5,721 bases of DNA from CANLWN01 sp039815505 (GTDB lineage Bacteria; Bacteroidota; Bacteroidia; Flavobacteriales; Flavobacteriaceae): assembly GCA_039815505.1 (NCBI GenBank), contig JBCBZE010000232.1, positions 1 through 5,721 on the forward strand. The letters are read 5' to 3'. The translations under genes were made by a program, and so were the position numbers. The notes beneath the pieces were generated by a model. It was not told where the DNA came from. It did not search any database and worked only from the letters and a program-made list of their open reading frames with translations. Shown here in pieces: positions 1 to 5,721 of this stretch; within the stretch, counting starts at the first letter, position 1, and every line of letters starts with the position of its first letter.

Positions 1-195
1 TGCCGAAGTGCTGCCTTCTTGTACACTTACGTTGGTTATCTTATAATTTACGGACCCATCGGTTTTCCCCTTTTTGTTATAGGAAGTATAGGTGAAATTG
101 CTACCCTCTATCATTGGATAGTACTTACTACAATCCTGAGCAGTAACACATGTTGCGGTAATGATCATCACTATGGACACTATGAGTTTTTTCAT
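1..195 (-). CDS. Secreted protein, TapB/DUF3108-like family, N-terminal part (cut by window edge)
   Basis: This is the first 65 codons of a gene that continues past the left edge. ATG lies at 195-193 and the frame is open to base 1. Residues 1-19 form a Sec signal peptide (MKKLI, then a hydrophobic stretch, ending TCVTA), with likely signal peptidase I cleavage before Q20. The mature start QDCSKYYPMIEGSNFTY, followed by YNKKGKTDGSVNY, resembles from memory the small flavobacterial proteins annotated as TapB family or DUF3108-like, which begin with a 'DC..YYP..EG..' segment and a 'YDKKGK' strand. These are thought to be periplasmic or envelope beta-barrel proteins of unclear role. The start is 46 nt after the stop of the OmpA-like gene, with no terminator or clear ribosome site between, so co-transcription is likely. 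The family call is moderate because only the N-terminus is visible. Confidence 0.75.
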   Translation of the reverse strand, partial: MKKLIVSIVMIITATCVTAQDCSKYYPMIEGSNFTYTSYNKKGKTDGSVNYKITNVSVQEGSTSA

Positions 196-241
196 GTTAA
201 AAGTCTTATATAATTAAATGGTCTTTTTAGCATTTTTAGAG

Positions 242-1582
242 CTAAATTTTAATAAACTCTACCCTTCTATTCTGCGCTTTGCCAGCAATTGTACTATTAT
301 CTCCAACAGGTTCTTTTTCTCCTTTCCCAGCGGTTTGAAGTCGATTCCCGGATATATTATAAACTTGTATCAAGGCGTTTTTAACAGATGCCGCTCGGTC
401 TTCGGAAAGTTTCATGTTAACATCTTCGTTGCCATCGGCATCGGTATGCCCCACAATTTTTAGGGTCATGCCGCTTTCTTGTTGAAGTACTTGCGAGATT
501 TGGCGGATAATACCCATTGATCTTGGTTGGATATTGGCGGAGCCCGAATCGAATAGGATGCCATTGGTGGAGACCTTGCCATCCGAAATTAATTTTCGGC
601 GCAGATCTACGCCGCCTTCCGCAACCTTTAAGTTACTGATAAAAACCCTGTCTATTCCGTCCCTTAAATTGTTTACGTTAAACTTAAGGGTAGTAAGCGG
701 GTTTCCTTGAGGTATAAACCTGGGAATATCAACGTATTTTTTTTCATTTATCCAAAGACGGAAACGTTTATCGTTTACAGCAATGGAAATGTGGGGCTTA
801 TTAATAATGGCATTCCTGATATCCGCTCTTATGGTATTGTTAATCTCGTTACCTGCTTTATAGGCATAGTTCTTTACTCTAATATCAAAGGCGCCATACT
901 GGCCAAAAGGAATCCAAATGTTAGCATTATGACTACCTACCTTAAATTTTGTATCATCACTAACAAGTACGGTCAAACCTGCTGTTGAGGAGGTTTTCTT
1001 GTCTAAGCCTGCCGTTAAAAGATCAAATTCGATCGTATAATCCTTAGGTAGGGTTGGGACATCCGGAATGTAATAAGTACCCCATCCAGGAACTAATTCC
1101 ATCCATCGTTGCGGTGAATTGTTAACCGTAACTACCTCACCGGAACCATTGGTATTCCATTTGGATGGAAAATCCCCGATAAAATCATTGGCATAATCAT
1201 CAAAAAATAACAACTTGTCCCCAGGGACAAAGTCAAATTTACTATAAACTGTTATGTTATTTGAGCCCGATTCATGTGAGTTTTGCCCGGGGTTTTGCCC
1301 ACCGGAATTTGTCGTTTCTTCATTTGGGGTTGTGGAACTTCCTGTATTCGATGGGTTTCCTTTTTCGTTTTTTCCTTTGGAACCTGGTTCTAAAATACTG
1401 TCCAGTGCCTGATCGGTTTTCTCCGTAGTTTCTTTTTCCACTCTTCTTTCTACGGTACGTTCTGCCGCTTTCTCGGCTTTTTTTGCCAGTTTTTTAAAAA
1501 TTTGTCCACTCGCCTCCGGAGCAGTAAACAATAGTAGAAATAGCGGTAGTAAAAGAGGAAGATGATGACCGGTTTTTTTCAT
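242..1582 (-). CDS. OmpA family protein with jelly-roll-like middle domain
   Basis: A 446-residue exported protein expected to anchor to peptidoglycan. Residues 1-26 are a signal peptide (leucine-rich core, ASG before Q27). Residues 27-64 form a Lys/Glu/Arg-rich, helix-prone segment (IFKKLAKKAEKAAER...). Residues 65-110 are a Gly/Asn/Ser/Thr linker. Residues 115-322 look like a concanavalin/LamG-type jelly roll: an FFDDYANDF start, then HISIAVNDKRFRLWINEKK and DRVFISNLKV. Residues 336-446 are an OmpA C-terminal domain with ILFDSGSANI, GHTDADG (378-384), LSEDRAASV (392-400) and NRRVEF (438-443). D381 and R396 sit 15 residues apart, the same spacing as the diaminopimelate-binding Asp/Arg pair of characterised OmpA domains, so binding should be intact. 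It has no N-terminal beta-barrel, unlike classic OmpA. ATG at 1582-1580 gives a good signal peptide. A candidate promoter lies upstream, and the TapB-like gene follows after 46 nt. The middle-domain ligand is unknown. Confidence 0.93.
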   Translation of the reverse strand: MKKTGHHLPLLLPLFLLLFTAPEASGQIFKKLAKKAEKAAERTVERRVEKETTEKTDQALDSILEPGSKGKNEKGNPSNTGSSTTPNEETTNSGGQNPGQNSHESGSNNITVYSKFDFVPGDKLLFFDDYANDFIGDFPSKWNTNGSGEVVTVNNSPQRWMELVPGWGTYYIPDVPTLPKDYTIEFDLLTAGLDKKTSSTAGLTVLVSDDTKFKVGSHNANIWIPFGQYGAFDIRVKNYAYKAGNEINNTIRADIRNAIINKPHISIAVNDKRFRLWINEKKYVDIPRFIPQGNPLTTLKFNVNNLRDGIDRVFISNLKVAEGGVDLRRKLISDGKVSTNGILFDSGSANIQPRSMGIIRQISQVLQQESGMTLKIVGHTDADGNEDVNMKLSEDRAASVKNALIQVYNISGNRLQTAGKGEKEPVGDNSTIAGKAQNRRVEFIKI

Positions 1583-1625
1583 GATAGTAGTGTTTTTTGA
1601 TGTGTCTTAAATGTACATTCATTAT

Positions 1626-1656
1626 AAAAAATAGCTGGTGATCAATACATTGCAAT
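1626..1656 (-). promoter_or_regulatory. Candidate Bacteroidetes promoter for the OmpA-like gene
   Basis: On the minus strand ATTG (1656-1653) is followed by 19 nt and TATTTTTT (1633-1626). This fits the Bacteroidetes sigma pattern (TTTG-like box, about 17-23 nt, TAnnTTTG) except for the last G and the first T. Transcription would start near 1620, giving a leader of roughly 38 nt before the ATG at 1582. It sits just downstream of the possible terminator of the preceding gene, as expected for a new transcription unit. AT-rich intergenic DNA gives such matches by chance. Confidence 0.4.
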
Positions 1657-1665
1657 ACACGTTCG

Positions 1666-1707
1666 AAAAATCTTTCAAACTGGGCATCTTCCCAGATTTA
1701 TTTGAAA
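1666..1707 (-). terminator. Possible intrinsic terminator after the 820-residue lipoprotein gene
   Basis: In the minus-strand RNA, TTTCAAA (1707-1701) and CTGGG (1695-1691) pair with CCCAG (1684-1680) and TTTGAAA (1679-1673). The loop is 6 nt and the 5' arm carries a 5-nt bulge (TAAAT). Five T residues follow at 1670-1666. It lies about 80 nt after the stop at 1786 and before the candidate OmpA promoter. No T run follows on the other strand, so it fits only the minus orientation. The bulge and short T run make it a weak terminator. Confidence 0.4.
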
Positions 1708-1785
1708 ATAAACAAATGGAAATTGTTTTGGGGAAGAATTGTATGCCCGGTCATGGATTGTGTATATTCGGTATCCGGGAAGGTA

Positions 1786-4248
1786 TTAATTCATTTTATA
1801 GACAATCAAAGAATTTTCAAGATCCTTGGCTATAAGCTCTAATTTTCTGTCGTTGTCCATATCATCCAGATCTATAATGGAAGTTCCGTAGATGGGAAAA
1901 TTCTGAATGGACTTGGCGTTGCTGTCAAACAGATAAATTTTTTGATTTTGAATATCGGTGACGCTAACATATATTTTGTCGTATACATAGAATATCCTGG
2001 GTTTGGTATACACACCTAGTTCCAATTCCACTTTTTTACCCTTAATGCTAAGGGTATTATCGTTCATCAAAGCCAAGGTCTTATTTGTAGCATCCATACC
2101 GTGGTCTTTATTTAAGTTAAAAACGGCTGTATTGATGGTTCCTTTTTCACTTATCTGAAACAGCTTTCCTTTTTTATCGCTTACCGAAAACTTGTTTTTG
2201 TACAGATAAACGTCGTTATCCGAAAAATCTATCGTGGCGGCAACCTTGGTCCTTACCTTCCCAATACGGTTCAAAATTTGTAATTTCCCGTTCTCCAATG
2301 CAAATACCAAATAATCTTTCTTGCCTATTCTGATATGCTTTGGGGTCTTTATGATATCACTCTTGGCCGTAGTATAGGTAAATCCTTCTACAATCTCAGC
2401 TTTGCTATTGTACATGAACACCTTTTTACCCTGACAAACAACAAAACGATAATTTTTTTTGCCTTCATAATCAAAAACGGCCAATGGATTAAGATTGCCT
2501 CCCTCAAAGGATTTGTTGAAGGGTTTTACTTCTTCTCCGTTCCTATCCAAAATTAGAAATTGATTGTCCGTGGTAAAGGCCAATTGTAGGCGTCCATTCT
2601 TATAAATGTCCACTTGCAGAATCTTGCCTTGAATTCGTCCGTTAAGTTGTTTTTTCCAAAGCACCTTACCTTCGGTAGAAATTAGATAAAGCGTATTATC
2701 TTGGTCCTGTACCACGATTTCCTTCCTGCTGGTTCTGTGGTTTGTAACAAATTGAGGGTTCGTGGCGATATCGCTATCCAATTGTATATTGAAGAGGGGT
2801 GAAGTAGTATTGTTTTTCACTTCCTTTCCGATCTTTTGGGCAATTAAATTGGTGTGATAAAAATCGATATCTGCCACCATCTGTACCGCAAATACATATT
2901 TGGAAGCCTTGGAATCTTTAAAACTCTTCGAAATCTTCGGGGAAAAATGTTTTTTTAATATTTCCTGTGTCCCTTTATAATCGGAGACAAAAAGTAGGCT
3001 GGACTCATCTGCCAATTCATCTTTTGCCGTTTTAAAAACCGTGCTTTTCTCAAAGATGGAGCCGTTCTTATAATTACTAATAATGGTCTTTAAGGTCTCA
3101 AGGCCCGGAGTGAATATAAAAGCATTTTCCAAAATGGCGTAATACTTGGCTCGGAACCCTTTAATGATGGGATTGAATATTGAATTTAAAAAATCATATG
3201 AATTCAACTCGGTAATTTCGGTTCCCTGATAATCAAAGGATGTCTTTCTTAAGCCATCCAAGAACTCCGAGATGTTTGCCGAGCCATATGTATTGAGAAT
3301 CACTGCTTTTTCGCCACTCATATATATAAATCCTATTTCCTCCACGGTATTGAATATGGTGTCCATTACGGTGGAACGATCTAAATAACTTTGTTGGTTT
3401 TTAGCGAATTTCCCATAATCGTCAAAGGTGTGTGAAAGGATGCCATTGGCATTTAAAGGAGCAAAGGAAGGAGTCGTATTTGCCATGGGTCGTGTATCTT
3501 TAAACAGATTCACATAGTTTTTTAGCGAATCGTTTGCTATGCCCAATCCATTCAGTCTTATATACTCTTGCCCCATGTTTAAATCTAATGATATCCAATC
3601 CGCAAATTGGGATATTTCGACAGGTGAACTTTCGACCAATGAGGAAACAAGCAAAGAGTTGTTATTTGAGGAATGCACAAAAACAGAAGCGGATTTGCCG
3701 GTGTTTGATACTTTATATAATTGTTGAAATGTAGGATGTTTTTTTATACTTCCCTTGTTCCTTACAAGGTTTTCCAATAGTAATTGAGAAGAACTAATTA
3801 CAACTTTATCATCGATTTCCATGCTATAAAAAATAGCGCCTTCCAGCGTATATTTTATAAAGTTTTCGTTTTCGTATATCAGCGTTTCTATTGCTTTGTC
3901 GGCAACATTGTCCAGTGTAAACAAATCCGGGGATTTGGTAGCTACGTACGTAAATTCAAAGTTTTCCCTTCCCATCTCCGAAAATGCCAATAAACTCTCA
4001 CCACTGGTCTGCAGATGGCCCAATCCTTTTAACTTATCAGAAATGGTTTTATAGGTTCCAGTTTCCCGAAGTTTGTTTATGAAATCATTGTTCTTTATTT
4101 CACTTCTAAAAACATTGAGATCGTTGATTTTAATTACTATTGAGGAGTTTTTGGGAATGTAATCGAGTAATGGTACGGTGGTATTTTTTTCTTTTTTGCA
4201 ACCTAAGATCAAAACGGTCGCTAAAATCAATACAATCCTGAATTTCAT
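1786..4248 (-). CDS. Large lipoprotein: DUF3352-like duplicated N-terminal half and C-terminal beta-propeller
   Basis: An 820-residue predicted lipoprotein of unknown function. The signal peptide ends in the lipobox ILGC, with lipidated C17; KKEK follows, which lacks the acidic surface-export pattern, so a periplasm-facing position is likelier. Residues 24-470 resemble DUF3352-type proteins: an LLDYIPKNSSIVIKIND start and two related units around 147-192 and 374-421 (hydrophobic strand, helix, 'GSI', 'F', then a strand such as ASVFVHSS or SLLFVSDY). Residues about 500-820 carry repeated propeller-like strands: NTLYLISTEGKVL, NQFLILDRNGEEV, KKVFMYNSKAEIV, GKLQILNRIGKVR, GKLFQISEKG and KIYLFDSNAKSI. 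They end in a DMDNDRKLEL calcium-type loop (D796, D798, D800, E804) and a closing strand NSLIVYKMN. This suggests seven or eight blades. ATG at 4248 gives the signal peptide and lies 30 nt after the rnhB stop; a promoter match sits in between. A scaffold or ligand-binding envelope role is inference; no catalytic motif was seen. Confidence 0.88.
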   Translation of the reverse strand: MKFRIVLILATVLILGCKKEKNTTVPLLDYIPKNSSIVIKINDLNVFRSEIKNNDFINKLRETGTYKTISDKLKGLGHLQTSGESLLAFSEMGRENFEFTYVATKSPDLFTLDNVADKAIETLIYENENFIKYTLEGAIFYSMEIDDKVVISSSQLLLENLVRNKGSIKKHPTFQQLYKVSNTGKSASVFVHSSNNNSLLVSSLVESSPVEISQFADWISLDLNMGQEYIRLNGLGIANDSLKNYVNLFKDTRPMANTTPSFAPLNANGILSHTFDDYGKFAKNQQSYLDRSTVMDTIFNTVEEIGFIYMSGEKAVILNTYGSANISEFLDGLRKTSFDYQGTEITELNSYDFLNSIFNPIIKGFRAKYYAILENAFIFTPGLETLKTIISNYKNGSIFEKSTVFKTAKDELADESSLLFVSDYKGTQEILKKHFSPKISKSFKDSKASKYVFAVQMVADIDFYHTNLIAQKIGKEVKNNTTSPLFNIQLDSDIATNPQFVTNHRTSRKEIVVQDQDNTLYLISTEGKVLWKKQLNGRIQGKILQVDIYKNGRLQLAFTTDNQFLILDRNGEEVKPFNKSFEGGNLNPLAVFDYEGKKNYRFVVCQGKKVFMYNSKAEIVEGFTYTTAKSDIIKTPKHIRIGKKDYLVFALENGKLQILNRIGKVRTKVAATIDFSDNDVYLYKNKFSVSDKKGKLFQISEKGTINTAVFNLNKDHGMDATNKTLALMNDNTLSIKGKKVELELGVYTKPRIFYVYDKIYVSVTDIQNQKIYLFDSNAKSIQNFPIYGTSIIDLDDMDNDRKLELIAKDLENSLIVYKMN

Positions 4249-4265
4249 TTAAATGGCTTTGAACA

Positions 4266-4297
4266 CAAATTTAGGATTTTAAATATCAAGTTTCAAT
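4266..4297 (-). promoter_or_regulatory. Candidate Bacteroidetes promoter for the 820-residue lipoprotein gene
   Basis: On the minus strand ATTG (4297-4294), a 20-nt spacer and TAAATTTG (4273-4266) match the Bacteroidetes promoter; the downstream box fits TAnnTTTG exactly. The upstream box lies in the last codons of rnhB and the -7 box just after its stop. Transcription would start near 4260, leaving a leader of only about 12 nt before the ATG at 4248. The gene could then be expressed apart from rnhB, though read-through from rnhB is also possible because no hairpin separates them. Confidence 0.5.
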
Positions 4298-4881
4298 TGC
4301 TCCGGTAATTGTCTAAAACTTTTTCTATGGTATGGGGTTATACCGTATTTTCGGATAGCATTCCTATGTTCTTCGGTAGGGTATCCTTTATTTTTTTTCC
4401 AATTGTACATGGGATATTCTTCGTGAAGTTCTTCCATGTAATGATCCCTGTAGGTCTTTGCCAAAACAGAAGCCGCCGCTATGCTCATATATTTGCTATC
4501 CCCTTTGATGATACATTCATATGGAATATTGTGATAAGGCTTAAATTTATTCCCATCTACAATGATGAATTTCGGTGGGTCCTCTAGTTGTTCCAAGGAT
4601 TTGTGCATGGCCAAAATGGATGCGTTCAGAATGTTTATTTCATCGATTTTTTTGGGAAATATATGGGTGACGCCAAAACAAATAGCATTGGCTTCTATAA
4701 TCGGCCTCAACAAGGCTCGTCTTTTTTCCGAAAGCTTTTTTGAATCATTAAGAACGGCATTCTCGAAATCTTGAGGTAAAATAACCGCTGCGGCGGTAAC
4801 GGGCCCCGCTAAACAACCTCTTCCGGCCTCATCGGTTCCAGCTTCGTTAGTAGTTTTAAAAAAAGTTCTTAGCGTGCCCAA
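4279..4881 (-). CDS. rnhB: Ribonuclease HII
   Basis: A cytoplasmic endonuclease that cuts the RNA strand of RNA-DNA hybrids and starts removal of single ribonucleotides from DNA. At 200 residues it has normal family length. The four metal-binding acids are present: D17 and E18 in GTDEAGRG, D109 in IIVDGNKF and D128 in IIKGDSKY. The GRG junction-recognition motif is at 20-22, and the NKGYPTEEH segment holds the conserved tyrosine (Y167). The start is unusual. An in-frame TAA lies at 4887-4885 and there is no ATG before the catalytic motif, so TTG at 4881-4879 is the only standard start. The codon ACG at 4875-4873 sits where Bacteroidetes homologues usually have ATG followed by Leu, and may be a lost start or an error. 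The gene follows a lipoprotein gene by 52 nt and precedes another by 30 nt. The function is certain; the exact start is not. Confidence 0.96.
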   Translation of the reverse strand: MGTLRTFFKTTNEAGTDEAGRGCLAGPVTAAAVILPQDFENAVLNDSKKLSEKRRALLRPIIEANAICFGVTHIFPKKIDEINILNASILAMHKSLEQLEDPPKFIIVDGNKFKPYHNIPYECIIKGDSKYMSIAAASVLAKTYRDHYMEELHEEYPMYNWKKNKGYPTEEHRNAIRKYGITPYHRKSFRQLPEQLKLDI

Positions 4882-4933
4882 TGCTTAAGCCAATAATGTT
4901 ATATCTATAATTTTCCTTGGTACTGATTTTGTA

Positions 4934-5635
4934 TTATGCTACCCTGAACTGAAAAATTTCCGATTGGGACGTATTCCCAGCACTGTCCGTTGTAATAACC
5001 CGCCAAAAATAAATCTGTCCGGGAGTAACGCTGACATCAATGGTTAATTCCTCGGTACTTCCCAAAGAAGTGATAGGTTCCGCATCGATTCCAAAAAATA
5101 TTTCATAAGAGGTAATATCGTTATCCACATCACTGCCGCTCCATTCCAAGTTTACCGTGGTACTGCTTGCAATGGTCTCTCCTCTAAAGGGACTTACGGC
5201 AAGGGCGGGAAAGGGGGCATAGTTCTCTACCCCAGGTCCCTGATTAAAAAATCTGGATTCTGAACTGGATGCTGTTTCCGTAGTGCCGTTGGCAACGGAG
5301 ATAACGGACCAAGCATATGGTGTGCCCCTTAAAATGGCTATGGGAGCTTCTGTAGCGGTAACGCTTCTTCTAGTGATATTGCCATTGTTAAGATTTCTAA
5401 TAACCACTTCATAACTATCCGTATTTTGGGAAGCGTTCCAGCGAAATGTAACACTGCTTTGCGTATCGTTTATTATTTGCCCTTCATTACATTCTGTATT
5501 GTCTTCCGGGAATATCAACGTAGTCGCCGAGGGCGCGGGTACCGGCGGCGGCGGTTCGGGGGAATCATCTCCCCCGCCTCCACATGCGACTAGAAAAAGT
5601 ACATTAAGCAATGCTATTTTGTATATGATTTTCAT
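4934..5635 (-). CDS. Surface-type lipoprotein with two fibronectin-III-like domains
   Basis: A 233-residue predicted lipoprotein of unknown function. Residues 1-17 are a signal peptide ending in the lipobox LVAC with lipidated C18. GGGGDDSPEPPPP follows: acidic residues close to the cysteine resemble the Bacteroidetes lipoprotein surface-export signal, and the proline stretch (26-35) should act as a stiff spacer. Two similar beta-sandwich domains then follow. Domain 1 spans about 38-131 (TFRWNAS, SYEVVI, TPYAWSVIS) and domain 2 about 143-233 (NLEWSGSD, SYEIFF, QIYFWRVIT). The matching W..., SYE and Y.W positions show an internal duplication of fibronectin-III type. No enzyme motif is seen, so a binding or adhesion role outside the cell is inference. 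ATG at 5635 overlaps the stop of the upstream T9SS-tailed gene (ATGA), implying one operon and translational coupling. No clear terminator separates it from rnhB 52 nt later. Confidence 0.88.
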   Translation of the reverse strand: MKIIYKIALLNVLFLVACGGGGDDSPEPPPPVPAPSATTLIFPEDNTECNEGQIINDTQSSVTFRWNASQNTDSYEVVIRNLNNGNITRRSVTATEAPIAILRGTPYAWSVISVANGTTETASSSESRFFNQGPGVENYAPFPALAVSPFRGETIASSTTVNLEWSGSDVDNDITSYEIFFGIDAEPITSLGSTEELTIDVSVTPGQIYFWRVITTDSAGNTSQSEIFQFRVA

Positions 5636-5721
5636 CTTCTAATGATTTTATAATTCAATAAAGAGCTACCGGTTTTTATGTTTAATACATATATTCCTTG
5701 GGATAGGGTGTCTACGTTGAA
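5632..5721 (-). CDS. C-terminal end of a T9SS cargo protein (type A sorting domain), cut by window edge
   Basis: The minus strand is open from the right edge to TGA at 5634-5632, giving 29 residues: FNVDTLSQGIYVLNIKTG, then SSLLNYKIIRR. This matches the end of the Por secretion tail (TIGR04183-type) sorting domain: 'D.s.L..GiYvl.i.tg', a short turn, then a strand ending in a basic 'K.I..' segment. Such tails direct proteins through the type IX secretion system, where the tail is removed and the protein is released or attached at the cell surface. The body of the protein lies outside the window, so its activity is unknown. The stop overlaps the start of the next lipoprotein gene by 4 nt, placing both in one operon. 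Confidence 0.85.
   Translation of the reverse strand, partial: FNVDTLSQGIYVLNIKTGSSLLNYKIIRR

Noticed and set aside
707..988. Plus-strand open frame inside the OmpA-like gene
   Set aside because: It is antisense to a gene with clear domain evidence; its residues show no family features and it is best explained as a shadow frame.
1746..1779. CCCGG/CCGGG inverted repeat just after the 820-residue gene
   Set aside because: Only five pairs around a 25-nt loop, with no T run; too weak to call a terminator or binding site.
1638..1835. Plus-strand open frame of 65 codons covering most of the 203-bp intergenic region
   Set aside because: It runs antisense into the end of the 820-residue gene, has no recognisable domain or ribosome site, and overlaps the better-supported terminator and promoter candidates.
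2453..2460. Run of eight A residues in the coding strand of the 820-residue gene, a possible slippage or phase-variation site
   Set aside because: It encodes ordinary Lys-Lys-Asn codons in an intact frame, and such runs are common in AT-rich genes; nothing shows switching.
4883..4890. GCTTAAGC palindrome just before the rnhB TTG start
   Set aside because: Eight bases only, no second site nearby and no promoter beside it; likely chance.
4856..4936. Open frame continuing past the stop of the FN3-like lipoprotein, in the same frame, for 25 codons to a TAA in the T7A4 run
   Set aside because: It has no start codon, would need read-through of TAA, and adds a tail without family likeness. It also cannot supply an rnhB start without a frameshift.

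Overview
The window comes from a member of the Bacteroidota, most likely a marine Flavobacteriaceae (the Maribacter/Zobellia/Arenibacter group is a guess). The reasons are an AT-rich chromosome, no clear Shine-Dalgarno sites, two matches to the Bacteroidetes promoter pattern (TTG-like box, about 19-20 nt, TAnnTTTG), envelope proteins with lipoboxes, an OmpA-like protein of flavobacterial build, and the tail of a type IX secretion (T9SS) cargo protein at the right edge. No mobile element, CRISPR array, tRNA or rRNA is visible. It looks like ordinary core or near-core chromosome.

All six genes lie on the minus strand, so transcription runs from high to low coordinates. From the right edge: (1) 5721-5632, the last 29 residues of a protein ending in a T9SS type A sorting domain; (2) 5635-4934, a surface-type lipoprotein with two fibronectin-III-like domains, whose ATG overlaps the previous stop by 4 nt (ATGA); (3) 4881-4279, ribonuclease HII (rnhB), which has no ATG and seems to start at TTG; (4) 4248-1786, an 820-residue lipoprotein with an N-terminal half resembling DUF3352 proteins and a C-terminal beta-propeller, probably with its own promoter inside the end of rnhB; (5) 1582-242, a secreted protein with a charged helix, a jelly-roll-like middle domain and a C-terminal OmpA peptidoglycan-binding domain; (6) 195-1, the first 65 residues of a small secreted protein resembling the TapB/DUF3108-like family, cut by the window edge.

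The longest non-coding stretch is 203 bp (1583-1785). It holds a possible terminator for the 820-residue gene followed by a candidate promoter for the OmpA-like gene, so the window probably has two or three transcription units: T9SS protein + lipoprotein (+ rnhB); the 820-residue lipoprotein; OmpA-like + TapB-like. Apart from rnhB, which removes ribonucleotides from DNA in the cytoplasm, every gene product is predicted to be exported.

No clearly new defence or metabolic system was found. The points most worth a second look are the missing rnhB start codon, the duplicated N-terminal half plus propeller of the 820-residue lipoprotein, and the coupled T9SS-cargo/surface-lipoprotein pair.
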